From a virus: DNA of 57,942 nucleotides. Both the position numbers and the translations under genes were made by a program. Shown piece after piece: positions 1-9,783 of the stretch (position 1 is its first letter; the number at the start of each line of letters is the position of its first letter). The notes beneath the pieces were generated by a model. The model did not search any database. It was not told the origin of the DNA and saw only the letters and a program-made list of their open reading frames with translations. The stretch is taken from positions 1-57,942 of IMG/VR virus record IMGVR_UViG_3300031784_000038. One strand, 5' to 3'.

Positions 1-605
1 ACTATAAATCAATGATTGAAACTATGCCATCAACATATGGGGCTCCAGCAAAGGTTAATGTTATGGAAGAAGACAACAAAGTGAGAGTTAAACTATTGTC
101 ATATGATGAGAGTGGTAATTTAACGAGTGTAGTTTCTAATACACTAAAACAAAACATATTAAACTATCTTTCTCAGTTTAGAATGATAAATGACTACATT
201 GATATTGTTAGCGGTGAAGTCATTGATATGGGGTTAGAAATTGACCTTTTATTGGATAAAAACCAAAACCAAGGAGAAGTTATAAGAGATGTAATCTCAT
301 CAACAACAGAGTATTTTTCTATTGATAAAAGAAAAATGGGAGACCCACTATTTGTTGGTGAATTAATGAAAGAAGTAAACAATGTTCCAGGTGTTGTAAA
401 CGTTATTGATGTCAGAGTTTTCAATAAAATCGGTGGCGAATATTCTTCGTCACAGGTTTCACAGTCATACAAAGATTCAGCTACAAAAGAAATTTTACAA
501 AATGATATGACGATTTTTATGAAAGCTAATCAAATATTCCAGATTAGATTTCCTCAAAAAGATATAAAAATCAGGGTAAAAACATTAGGCACGACTACAT
601 ATTAA
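1..605 (+). CDS. Baseplate wedge protein, gp6-like (5'-truncated)
   Basis: This is the C-terminal part of a larger protein. The reading frame is already open from base 3 (Y-K-S before the first Met at 12), so the true start lies outside the window. The visible ~200 residues resemble the C-terminal part of T4-type gp6/baseplate-J wedge proteins: a conserved YKSMIETMPSTYGAP stretch, then alternating strands and a VPGVVNVIDVRV motif near residue 125. In T4, gp6 forms the wedge-joining ring of the baseplate. It is followed after 60 bases by a series of large virion genes, which fits a tail/baseplate operon. Assignment is by family resemblance only. Confidence 0.7.
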   Translation, partial: YKSMIETMPSTYGAPAKVNVMEEDNKVRVKLLSYDESGNLTSVVSNTLKQNILNYLSQFRMINDYIDIVSGEVIDMGLEIDLLLDKNQNQGEVIRDVISSTTEYFSIDKRKMGDPLFVGELMKEVNNVPGVVNVIDVRVFNKIGGEYSSSQVSQSYKDSATKEILQNDMTIFMKANQIFQIRFPQKDIKIRVKTLGTTTY

Positions 606-651
606 CGTCTTTTTTACTTATCTTTTTTCTATAGGAAAATTGATGAGTTTC

Positions 652-659
652 TATTTATA
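652..659 (+). promoter_or_regulatory. TATTTATA late-type promoter motif
   Basis: TATTTATA lies 6 bases upstream of the ATG at 666. The same octamer recurs before many virion genes in this window. A TATCTTTT (619-626) resembling the Bacteroidota -7 element also lies in this gap. Confidence 0.4.
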
Positions 660-665
660 GTTAAT

Positions 666-3600
666 ATGGTACAAAAGCACAGAATTAACACCACTTTAAA
701 CGGGGATAAGAAAGTAACTGTTGAATTAAAACAGGATTATGATCTTTTAGAAATTTTATCCTTAAAATTCACACAACAAGACGCTTATACGTCATTATGT
801 GCTGACTATGGTGTTGTTTGCGGTAGGGTAACAGCAAATAATGGATTAGGTATACCAAACGCAAGAGTTTCCATTTTAGTACCAATATCAGACCAAGACG
901 AGCAAGATCCAGTAATTTCCACACTTTACCCATTCAAACTTAGTAGTGATAAAAATGATGATGGTTATAGATATAACCTATTACCAGCTAGACAACAACA
1001 TGCTGGGCATACACCAACAGGTACATTCCCAGACCAAAACGATATTCTTAGTAGAGAAGAACAATTAGAAGTTTTTGAAAAATATTACAAGTTCACAGCT
1101 AAAACAAACTATGCTGGTGACTATATGATTTGGGGCATACCTTTAGGCGAACAGCAATTACATATTGATGTTGATTTATCAGATATGGGTTGTTTTTCAC
1201 TTAGACCATATGACTTTATAAGACAAGGTGAAGACGCTAATAAATTTGATAGATTTTTCAAATTCAGATCCGATACCGATTTAGATGGGTTACCACAAAT
1301 AGTTGCTTTCGATAAAACTATTGATGTTTCTCCTTTTTGGGGAAATATGGATTTGTGTCAAATAGGAATAACCAGGGCAGATTTCGACTTATCTAACTTA
1401 GGAATTAAAGTTGATCCAGTATCCTTAATGTTGGTTTCAGCGGTTACAGATTCAGATGGTGACGCAGTTAAAAGAAGTGGTGTTATTAGAAGAAAAAGTG
1501 GATATAAATGTAATTTACAAACAAGTGACGGTAAAATACAGGGGGTTAGATTTACTGGTAGGAAAGTTATAGGATCAGATGGTGTAACATTATATCCAGA
1601 ATTAGAATATTTTAATCCAGGGGTTATTGACGAAGATGGAACAGCAATGGCAACGATGCCAATGAATCTTGATTATGTTTATACAAATGAGTTTGGTGAA
1701 CAAGAAACAACAAATGACCCTAACAAAGGGGTTGCCACATCAACAATAGCAAGACTTAAATTAGAATTAAGCGGGTCATCAGGAGAAGGCTCAGCAAGAG
1801 GCACATCATCTGCAACTTATTTAGTTCCAAATATTAGAGAATTTAATAAGTATAGTACTGGCGGTGCTAGCGAATATAGTGAAGCTATTATTTCATCATA
1901 TGTTTTTTCAGATGTATTTGAAGATTACATAAATGTACCAGTACCAACTGGTGTAACACTTGAGCCACTAACATCGGCAGAAAAATTACATAAAAAAGAA
2001 TTGATATTAGGCACAAACAATAATGACATACCTGAAGATTATTTTTATAAATTTATTTACGGAAAAGTATACACACCAACATCCTTTCAAGGATCACATT
2101 ATGAAGTATCTGCTGTAGAAAATTTATTTGGTTTAACCAGAAGAGACGCATTTTTAGGTATAAAAGAAATTAGACCGAACTCTGAAGATGATTGTACAGG
2201 TACAGCAAATTACATACCAACAAACTTTGCATTTAAAAATAGAACTAAATTTGGTCTATTACTATCACAAGTTCTATTATTCTTACAATTTATATTTGCC
2301 ATCATATTAAATTTTGTTTTTGAATTACTAGGTAGATTTTTTATGACTATTGGTAAGGCATTGTATGCAATATATTTTGGGTGGCCGTTTAACTGGAGAC
2401 CTTTCGCTAAAATCGGGGAACAATTTCAAGATATCGCACATAGATTACAAGTTAATGGAACTCAAACATTATCATTAACAACGTATCCAGATTGTGAAGA
2501 ATGTTCTACTGATGATGAATATGCAACATTAGGTGCATCATTATCTAGTACTTATTGTTCTGTTGGTGAAATTACATTTAAGGTTATAGGGATTGGTGCT
2601 ACGGGAGGTAATGTATTTGTGATACCTTATTCATTTAACACAGATACAAATGAAAACACATCAGCAGTTTTTCCTGGTGGTAGAGCAAGAGACTATGATC
2701 CGAACGATTCATTTATGAGTGGAAACACCTTCGCAATCACAGGTAGTACTAACTCTGCTACAAGAACAATTTTAAATAGTTTACATACATATACTATCAC
2801 ACCGATACCAAATGACCCAAATAATTCTAGATTTGTTGCGGAAGCAGTATCGGCAGTTAAAGATAATATACTACCATATTCGCCAGCAAGTGGTGATACA
2901 TTAACAAAATCTGTTTCATTAAGTGATTTCACTGTTTCATTTAGTACAAATGCTGCGGCTGGGGATAGAATTAAATTTGCAACAAATACTATAAATCAAG
3001 GTATTTTAGATTCTTGGGCAACTGGTGAAGGTAACTATGGAACAGCATATGTTACATATTTAGTAAATGTTGTTGGAGAGTATTCAAGTAGAACTGTTAA
3101 TGGTTTATTTTTCAATCACGGAAGTTGGGCTGAGCTTTCTGGTTTTAACTACGAAGGATATAGTGGAGGTAATAATGGTTCAGGTAATTACGCAGATAGA
3201 GGTACATACGTTACATTTAGAATTTATGATAGAAGTAAACCCAAGATAAATCCAGATAGCCCTGCGGCAGTGTTTAATATTGAAGAGGGTTGCTTTAAAT
3301 ATGATAAGGCATATGATGAATCTATATCTCAAGCATATCTTTGGTCAACAGGATCAACATATGGTGATAGATATACACCAGTATATCCACCAGCGTACCC
3401 ATCTGGTTATGTTGAATCAGCAACAAAACCAAATTCAAGTTATACCATTATGGCTGATATCATTGGTTCTAGTGGTGCAGGTCGTTTGCCTAGACTAGTG
3501 ATTTGGTCAAAACTTGGAAATACATATTATGATAGAAAAACAAAATCTGGGTATTCAGAAATAAGGGACGGTGTGTTTACTGTTATACCGGTTGTTGAAG

Positions 3601-4973
3601 GTGGCTCTAAAAATGCATCGATGATACAAGAATGGTATAGAAGAAAAAGGATAGGATTGTTCTTCTGTGGTGGTGTAACAAATTATTCATTCATAGAGAA
3701 TTGGCTTCACGGATTATTATACTTCTTTAAATTTGACTATAGAATAAAATGGGATGATAAAACAATAAGAGATTTAAATCAAAGAGGTAGTAAGTACCCT
3801 AGAGAATTAGTTTTCTTTAATGTTTTAGATGGGAAATTCTATTATAGAAGCACACCTTATAATCCAACAACAAAATTATTTATTGGCCAAAAACCAAATG
3901 AACAAAAACCGTACGTTGAGCTTTTACACCCAACAACTTTCTATGATGTTGGTGTTAGAGATGAATTTTTTGATGAGATATGTTTTGATCCGGCGGTGGA
4001 TCCAACATGCTCAGTAATAAGAGACTTAACTGCGTCATCATATCAAGACCCTGGTAATGTCATAGAACATGTTATTAACTATAGAATGGATGTTTCAGCG
4101 GCAAGAACAAATATTGATGATTTCTTCACTAATAGTGGTTACACTTTTAATGGTTACGTAATGGATGGTGATGTTTTACAATTAATATCAATAAATTGTG
4201 AAGCTGGCATTGAAGCTTTTGATTTAGATAGTTCACATTATTTTATGTTTAATGGTGAATTCTTAGATCCAGAAGATACAACGTTTATGACATATTTTAA
4301 AAATGGATCGTCATGGGGGCCAACACCAATTGATTTTAAATTAGATGTAAATGGAAGTTTTGTTAGATATTGTTTAAATAATAGATTGGGTGATTTTACA
4401 CAAAAAGTTCCTTTTTATTTATGGAATAAAGGTGCAACTGGATTTGGTTTAAACGATGACCAATTTTGGGACAGAAATGCTATCGGTGTTCAAAAATTAC
4501 AAAGAATGGTTTCAATATCAGGAACAACTAGTACAACAACAAATTATTTAATGGCTGATGGTGAAGAGGAATATTTAATTAAACCAATGACAAAAACACA
4601 TGATACGTTTTCTCTTGTTGGTAACTATCCTGATTCATTAGAAAGATTTGAGGCAATAAGATTAACAACACCAACAAGTGCAACAGAATTTGTTGAAGGA
4701 GACCTTTGGCTACATGTTTTAACTGGAACCCAGAAAAATCCATTAACTGGAAATATCTATGTTGTAGTTAATGGGGCATGGTCTGCACCAATACCATATG
4801 TAAAAGACAATAATGAAACATTTATTTATCAAACAGCATTAAACTATTCTGGAAACAAACAAGTATTATCAACACCATTCCAATTCTATTTCGGATTAAG
4901 ACCTGGCAGCACGGCTTATGATAAATTTATAAAATATTATGGACCAAAAGGTGCATTCCCATCAACTGAATAA
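666..4973 (+). CDS. Large virion (baseplate/tail) protein with carboxypeptidase-regulatory-like domain and hydrophobic segment
   Basis: A 1435-residue protein in the tail module. Residues ~44-75 (GVVCGRVTANNGLGIPNARV) and ~155-175 (NYAGDYMIWGIPLGEQQLHI) look like the beta-sandwich repeats of carboxypeptidase-regulatory-like domains. Residues ~527-577 form a long hydrophobic stretch (two segments, LLLSQVLLFLQFIFAIILNF and a following FFMTIGKALYAIYF), unusual in a virion protein. Cys pairs follow (CEEC ~residue 617). The remainder is beta-rich and Gly/Ser/Thr-rich. It sits between the gp6-like wedge and other structural genes and overlaps the next gene by 1 base (TAATG). The exact virion role is not recognised; baseplate or tail periphery is inferred from context. 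Confidence 0.6.
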   Translation: MVQKHRINTTLNGDKKVTVELKQDYDLLEILSLKFTQQDAYTSLCADYGVVCGRVTANNGLGIPNARVSILVPISDQDEQDPVISTLYPFKLSSDKNDDGYRYNLLPARQQHAGHTPTGTFPDQNDILSREEQLEVFEKYYKFTAKTNYAGDYMIWGIPLGEQQLHIDVDLSDMGCFSLRPYDFIRQGEDANKFDRFFKFRSDTDLDGLPQIVAFDKTIDVSPFWGNMDLCQIGITRADFDLSNLGIKVDPVSLMLVSAVTDSDGDAVKRSGVIRRKSGYKCNLQTSDGKIQGVRFTGRKVIGSDGVTLYPELEYFNPGVIDEDGTAMATMPMNLDYVYTNEFGEQETTNDPNKGVATSTIARLKLELSGSSGEGSARGTSSATYLVPNIREFNKYSTGGASEYSEAIISSYVFSDVFEDYINVPVPTGVTLEPLTSAEKLHKKELILGTNNNDIPEDYFYKFIYGKVYTPTSFQGSHYEVSAVENLFGLTRRDAFLGIKEIRPNSEDDCTGTANYIPTNFAFKNRTKFGLLLSQVLLFLQFIFAIILNFVFELLGRFFMTIGKALYAIYFGWPFNWRPFAKIGEQFQDIAHRLQVNGTQTLSLTTYPDCEECSTDDEYATLGASLSSTYCSVGEITFKVIGIGATGGNVFVIPYSFNTDTNENTSAVFPGGRARDYDPNDSFMSGNTFAITGSTNSATRTILNSLHTYTITPIPNDPNNSRFVAEAVSAVKDNILPYSPASGDTLTKSVSLSDFTVSFSTNAAAGDRIKFATNTINQGILDSWATGEGNYGTAYVTYLVNVVGEYSSRTVNGLFFNHGSWAELSGFNYEGYSGGNNGSGNYADRGTYVTFRIYDRSKPKINPDSPAAVFNIEEGCFKYDKAYDESISQAYLWSTGSTYGDRYTPVYPPAYPSGYVESATKPNSSYTIMADIIGSSGAGRLPRLVIWSKLGNTYYDRKTKSGYSEIRDGVFTVIPVVEGGSKNASMIQEWYRRKRIGLFFCGGVTNYSFIENWLHGLLYFFKFDYRIKWDDKTIRDLNQRGSKYPRELVFFNVLDGKFYYRSTPYNPTTKLFIGQKPNEQKPYVELLHPTTFYDVGVRDEFFDEICFDPAVDPTCSVIRDLTASSYQDPGNVIEHVINYRMDVSAARTNIDDFFTNSGYTFNGYVMDGDVLQLISINCEAGIEAFDLDSSHYFMFNGEFLDPEDTTFMTYFKNGSSWGPTPIDFKLDVNGSFVRYCLNNRLGDFTQKVPFYLWNKGATGFGLNDDQFWDRNAIGVQKLQRMVSISGTTSTTTNYLMADGEEEYLIKPMTKTHDTFSLVGNYPDSLERFEAIRLTTPTSATEFVEGDLWLHVLTGTQKNPLTGNIYVVVNGAWSAPIPYVKDNNETFIYQTALNYSGNKQVLSTPFQFYFGLRPGSTAYDKFIKYYGPKGAFPSTE

Positions 4974-6739
4974 TGGAAAAGAAAACAATCATATTACCAG
5001 AGTTAAGGTATCATAAGGCCCCAGCTGTTGATCTATCAACAAGAATTGGTTTAGAAACAAGTGAAGAATTGTTAAGGGAAGGTGACCGTTCAATTGTTTT
5101 AGATCTTGAAGAACACTTTAGCTACGAAAGGGCACAAAGCAACAAATATAAAATATATGGTAAACTAAGAATGATATTCAGAAACATGTATGAGGGTGAT
5201 AGTAATTATCAAAATTTAACTGAATATCTTTATTTAAGCGGTGCGGGTGATATTGGAGATAATACAGGATATATTCCATATGATGAATTTGCATTTATAA
5301 GAAGAGACACATATAGACAAGATATTAGCATTCCATCTGTTAGTGGATCAACATACGGCACTTATACACCAACATTTTCATTACCAACAAAACCAAGAAA
5401 TAAACATCAGAATATATCCAATATGGATGCCCCATACCATAACTGGAATCTTTATATGAGTTACGTATACAGTGGTGATACTAATTACCCAATGAAGTAT
5501 ACACTAAGTGGGGCAACCAAAGTAGAAGGTACAAATATTATTACATTTACTAGTGGAAAAGGAATACCATGTAGAGTAGAAACAACAGCAACAAATTATA
5601 AATTAATAACACCAGTCCCACATGGAATTGGTGAAGATGAGTTTGTTATAATATCTTCTGTTTCGGCTGTAAGCGGAAAAACATATTCTGTTTCAAGCCT
5701 AGGGGATGATAAATACAATTCATCAAAGTATGTAATAAATTTAAATAGACAACAATTTAGTGGTATAACCCTACCAACATTAATCACAATTAAAAGATGT
5801 ATTAATGATAAAAATATATCAGGAACAACATCAACATATTACGTACATAAACATAAAATATTAACCCCACATACCGATTATATTTTAGATAAAGCCGGAT
5901 TTGAGGTACCAATATTTGAGGAAGAAAAAAAGATTTTATTTGAAGATAGTGTTGGTAATAATGATGTTTTAGTTGAAAGAAATCGACCAGAGTCTTTATT
6001 ATATGATTTTAGAAATAGTTTTATTTTAACTGGCCTAACAAATAATCTTGGTTATACACCAACAGAGGTTTATGTAACAGTTTTATTTAAAAATGGCTCA
6101 GGTTATTTTGAATATCCACCAAAGGTTGGTTATAGATTTCATTTACACGATAGTTGGATAGATGATCATTTTAGTGGAACAACAACACAAGAAACATCAC
6201 TTAGTGGTACATCTGTTACTATTAGTGGAATAACTTTTACATCTGGTAGCACAATACCAACTGGAACAATTTTAACTGGTGCATTTGTCGAATACAATCC
6301 TTATGAATTAAAAGAAAGAATCATATCTGAAGCGCTTCATAAAATTGTTCACCCAACAACAATTTTTGATCATAGTCAAGATGAAAATGTTACAGGCTTT
6401 AGCGGAGCTACAGCAAACAATAAAATGGGGTTATTATATCAACCACACTATAGAGTAAAGCTAAGACAGCTTTCATCATATATTGAAACATTTAATACTA
6501 ACAATATATTAGATCTTCCAGATAATGCCAGATACTTTCCAGATGAAAGATTATGGAAGTGGAGGGATTTATATGATCATGGGTTTGTTGATGATGAAGG
6601 TAATGGCACCGACTTTCCATTTGTAAATGGACAGCATTATGTTAAAACAGATTTTAATTTTTATTTTATAAACGAAAAAGAATTTAATAATAAATCAGAT
6701 GGATTTAAAGGGTTCGGAAATACAAACATAAATTGTTAA
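4973..6739 (+). CDS. Virion structural protein (unassigned, tail module)
   Basis: A 588-residue protein starting in the stop codon of the previous gene (TAATG), suggesting translational coupling. It has a charged N-terminus (LPELRYHKAPAVDLSTRIGL), a middle part rich in Gly/Ser/Thr and beta strands (~residues 110-300), and a C-terminal part with aromatic and charged residues (RYFPDERLWKWRDLYDHGFV). No family was recognised. Its place in an unbroken run of tail genes, one base before the next ATG region, argues for a baseplate or tail component. Confidence 0.5.
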   Translation: MEKKTIILPELRYHKAPAVDLSTRIGLETSEELLREGDRSIVLDLEEHFSYERAQSNKYKIYGKLRMIFRNMYEGDSNYQNLTEYLYLSGAGDIGDNTGYIPYDEFAFIRRDTYRQDISIPSVSGSTYGTYTPTFSLPTKPRNKHQNISNMDAPYHNWNLYMSYVYSGDTNYPMKYTLSGATKVEGTNIITFTSGKGIPCRVETTATNYKLITPVPHGIGEDEFVIISSVSAVSGKTYSVSSLGDDKYNSSKYVINLNRQQFSGITLPTLITIKRCINDKNISGTTSTYYVHKHKILTPHTDYILDKAGFEVPIFEEEKKILFEDSVGNNDVLVERNRPESLLYDFRNSFILTGLTNNLGYTPTEVYVTVLFKNGSGYFEYPPKVGYRFHLHDSWIDDHFSGTTTQETSLSGTSVTISGITFTSGSTIPTGTILTGAFVEYNPYELKERIISEALHKIVHPTTIFDHSQDENVTGFSGATANNKMGLLYQPHYRVKLRQLSSYIETFNTNNILDLPDNARYFPDERLWKWRDLYDHGFVDDEGNGTDFPFVNGQHYVKTDFNFYFINEKEFNNKSDGFKGFGNTNINC

Positions 6740-6740
6740 A

Positions 6741-7574
6741 ATGAATATATTGTATAATAGAGATAGTAAATCTTTGGTTTTTAATCCGGAAACAGATTTT
6801 AGAATAAATGCTGGTTGGGAAGAAAATTTCCTAGATTATCAGGAAGAAGTTCTTAGATCAATTATTAATCCGGTTGAAAACTATGAAACTGTTAGATATA
6901 TTCATGAACCTTACGATGTGACAATATCTGGGGTATCGACTAAACAATGTGACATTTGGTATCAGTTTTATTTTTTAAATAATCAAAATCCTAGAGATTA
7001 TGATAATGGCTTTGACTACGATTTAATTGGTATAAGCCCAAAAGAAAATGCTAAGTTATTAAAACACACCGTTAATAGTTTCTTTAGATTAGAATTTTAT
7101 ACAACAAGAGAAAGAGAAACACAAAAACTTGTTTTTGCTAAAAACCTATCAATACCTCTTGGACAAAAAGTTTTCGACTTAAATTTAAGAGAAGACATTT
7201 TTGTACCGGTATTTAATGGTAACAACTACAGAAACACCGAAAATATGTATTTGTTTTGGTTTGGTGATGATAGTGTGTTTAGCGGTCTAACCTTTTACAT
7301 GACTGCTAGATTTTTTAATGCTGAAGACGGCACAATTACGAGATTTTTAAATAAAGATTTAACAGCAAATAATTCTAGCTTAGTAAATGGTGAAAGAGTG
7401 GGTACAACAGCAAATCCTGTTAAGTTTTATGAGATGAATTATAGTAATACTGTGGACGAAATTAATGATGTTTACTATCAAGTAAGATTCAAAAGATCGG
7501 ACCATAGCTATAAAATAACTAGAGGAATTACAAGTGATTGTGATTTTGGCAGTGGTACTGCGGCTAAATTATAA
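6741..7574 (+). CDS. Virion structural protein (unassigned, tail module)
   Basis: 277 residues, beginning MNILYNRDSKSLVFNPETDF. The start ATG is preceded by TTAAA directly after the stop of the upstream gene, and the next gene begins 3 bases after its end, so it is cotranscribed. The sequence is a mix of aromatic-rich strands and short loops (FYTTRERETQKLVFAKNLSI; MYLFWFGDDSVFSGLTFYMT), with no signal peptide or membrane segment. It is not recognised; a baseplate or tail role is inferred from context only. Confidence 0.5.
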   Translation: MNILYNRDSKSLVFNPETDFRINAGWEENFLDYQEEVLRSIINPVENYETVRYIHEPYDVTISGVSTKQCDIWYQFYFLNNQNPRDYDNGFDYDLIGISPKENAKLLKHTVNSFFRLEFYTTRERETQKLVFAKNLSIPLGQKVFDLNLREDIFVPVFNGNNYRNTENMYLFWFGDDSVFSGLTFYMTARFFNAEDGTITRFLNKDLTANNSSLVNGERVGTTANPVKFYEMNYSNTVDEINDVYYQVRFKRSDHSYKITRGITSDCDFGSGTAAKL

Positions 7575-7576
7575 AA

Positions 7577-8839
7577 ATGAGAAAATATAAGTACGAAATA
7601 TTGCAAAAAAATATATTATCGGTTGTTTTATATAACGCTGGGCAGTATTGGTATGATAATAACCTACAGTTAGTTCCATGGTCAGCAACAACTGTACCAA
7701 CTAGTGGAACAACAGTCATGGATGTTAAATGGTATAGCGATATCACTTACACCTCTGGAGATACCATTTATTATAATGGTAAAATATATAAATCATTAGT
7801 TGTTTCAAATTTAAATAAAATACCGTCAACACAAACATCGTTTTGGGTTGAGCAACCAGAAGCGTTAACGTGGACAGACAAAGGTTATTATTATAGATGG
7901 AATGGAACATCTTGGGTTAACATTGGAAAAAATAAATCAGCTGCATATCCAGATTATGAATTACCAATACTTCTAGATTCAAAAGTAGATGAATTAGGTG
8001 TTATGGTTGGTTTTGATGGTGATATCGATCAAGTAGAACAACTTTGTAATTTTACATATAAAGCTTCTGGAAACACCGTAACTGTTTATAACACAACCAA
8101 TACAAATACTTTAAAAAGAGTCGTTGACGCAACCTTCCAAATTAATTGGGGAGATTCTACAGCCTCTTCTATTTCAATTTTAGGTAACGCAACCAAAACA
8201 TATTCAACTGCAGGTAGTAAAGTAATTTCAATTACAATGAATAGCCCTTGGAAAGTACAAACATTATCAAGGACAATAAAGCTACCTTTAGTTATCGGTG
8301 ATCCAACTAGTTTGGGTACCCTTACTTTTACCTTCCCATACACAGATTATGGTGTGGCGGCTTCAGGATCAACAAAAACACTATCGTCAACAAGTTTAAC
8401 ATTTGTTGCTGTTGGTAAAAGTAGAATTATAGAAAAAAAATTATACGGCCAAACGGCTTATACGGGTGTAACATCAACTTCACTACCTGGTACAACCTTA
8501 AGCTGTTCAAAATATACAGTTGATGGCTTAGATTATTATGATTGCTCAGACGGGGTAACCTATGTTACAGGAAAAGTGCCAAACCACATTATAAATGGAA
8601 CTTCTGGATTTACAACAGGTAACAGTACAGATTTTGCTACAGAGTATGTGGTAAATAAAATGTTAACCAGAAATGAGCATTTTTTGGGGTTTGTTTCAGA
8701 TCCATCGGTTTATTCTGACATATTTGTTGAAAGAGGTAAGATGGGGGTATCTGAATTTAATTTAAGATTAGGGGAAATTGACAATATTGGCGAATTAGAC
8801 ATATATGGAAATGGATTTTTCGTTGTGAAAAAACAATAA
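7577..8839 (+). CDS. Virion protein with CBM5/12-like and PKD-like segments
   Basis: 420 residues. Residues ~55-90 (YTSGDTIYYNGKIYKSLV...SFWVEQ) have the spacing and aromatic pattern of small carbohydrate-binding CBM5/12-type modules. Residues ~150-225 contain FQINWGDST...KTYSTAGSKVISITM, which resembles a PKD-type Ig fold (WGDG...HTYxxxGxYxVxxxV). The C-terminus (SEFNLRLGEIDNIGELDIYGNGFFVVKKQ) resembles the terminal strand region of structural proteins. Together these suggest a host-surface-binding or decoration role. The domain calls are pattern-based. Confidence 0.5.
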   Translation: MRKYKYEILQKNILSVVLYNAGQYWYDNNLQLVPWSATTVPTSGTTVMDVKWYSDITYTSGDTIYYNGKIYKSLVVSNLNKIPSTQTSFWVEQPEALTWTDKGYYYRWNGTSWVNIGKNKSAAYPDYELPILLDSKVDELGVMVGFDGDIDQVEQLCNFTYKASGNTVTVYNTTNTNTLKRVVDATFQINWGDSTASSISILGNATKTYSTAGSKVISITMNSPWKVQTLSRTIKLPLVIGDPTSLGTLTFTFPYTDYGVAASGSTKTLSSTSLTFVAVGKSRIIEKKLYGQTAYTGVTSTSLPGTTLSCSKYTVDGLDYYDCSDGVTYVTGKVPNHIINGTSGFTTGNSTDFATEYVVNKMLTRNEHFLGFVSDPSVYSDIFVERGKMGVSEFNLRLGEIDNIGELDIYGNGFFVVKKQ

Positions 8840-8844
8840 AATTA

Positions 8845-8852
8845 TATTTATT
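8845..8852 (+). promoter_or_regulatory. TATTTATT late-type promoter motif (variant)
   Basis: TATTTATT in the 24-base gap before the ATG at 8864. It differs from the recurrent TATTTATA by its last base. Confidence 0.3.
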
Positions 8853-8863
8853 ATTAAAATGCT

Positions 8864-9781
8864 ATGGCAGTAGGAAGTTACGGAACAATAAGACCAGCGG
8901 ATGTATCACCAGAAGATGTAGAAATACTACTTCACTATGCTGCGGACAGAGGTGCAACTACCGATTCAACACTAACAAAGTTGGATTCGGCAGCTATCTT
9001 ATCACCATTATATCACAATGCAAATACAACTGATGATACAAACGCTCCAAATGTGGAGGTTTTGGGTGGTATGTATACATTAAGATTAGAAAGTACCACA
9101 TTCTCCGAGTTAGGGATATACACACTTCACGTAAGACCAAAACAAATAAGAACACAAATAACAGATTGTGGTGTTTTAGCATCATTATCTTCAGTTAGGG
9201 GTATTGTAATTGATCTTGGAAACGTTGAACAAGAGGATAGATCTAAATTCGCCCCACAGGGTTTGGTTGGATATAGAGTAGAATATATAAGTGTTACTGA
9301 TAATAAAAAAGTCCAAAATTTTTATAAAATTGTAACATCTTCATTTTATTGTGAGCCAGTAACAACAAACTTAACAAATACCACACAAAAATCAGTTAGA
9401 TATAGATATTCAGACTCACCAACAAACTTAGTGTTTTTGACTGTCACCCCATCTTCTGCACCTACTAATAAACCAAATACTGTCCCATTTATTGGCCAAC
9501 CACTACAAAAAATTATACTAACAAACAGCTATTTTAATCCAACTACGATTGAGGTAGAAATGGTTGAACATGACGCATCTACGCTTGCACTTGCTCTTTA
9601 TGGTAATCAAAGTAAGGCGGTATCTTCAGGTATCTACACGATCTATGATGGCTCAAACAACATTTATAAACAGTTTAACCTATACGAAGTTAAGGACGAA
9701 TTTAATGAGACATTATATGAGATTCGTGAGGGAAGGACTGATATAGACCAAACGTTAAACTTTGACGATATTACTGAATAA
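8864..9781 (+). CDS. Virion structural protein (unassigned, tail module)
   Basis: 305 residues beginning MAVGSYGTIRPADVSPEDVEI. A beta-rich central part (MYTLRLESTTFSELGIYTLH) is followed by LQKIILTNSYFNPTTIEVEM and an acidic C-terminus (YEIREGRTDIDQTLNFDDITE). Motifs such as LGIYTLHVRPKQIRT are typical of baseplate-associated structural proteins of large phages, but no named family was recognised. The gene ends 2 bases before the next ATG, in the same operon-like run. Confidence 0.5.
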   Translation: MAVGSYGTIRPADVSPEDVEILLHYAADRGATTDSTLTKLDSAAILSPLYHNANTTDDTNAPNVEVLGGMYTLRLESTTFSELGIYTLHVRPKQIRTQITDCGVLASLSSVRGIVIDLGNVEQEDRSKFAPQGLVGYRVEYISVTDNKKVQNFYKIVTSSFYCEPVTTNLTNTTQKSVRYRYSDSPTNLVFLTVTPSSAPTNKPNTVPFIGQPLQKIILTNSYFNPTTIEVEMVEHDASTLALALYGNQSKAVSSGIYTIYDGSNNIYKQFNLYEVKDEFNETLYEIREGRTDIDQTLNFDDITE

Positions 9782-9783
9782 TA

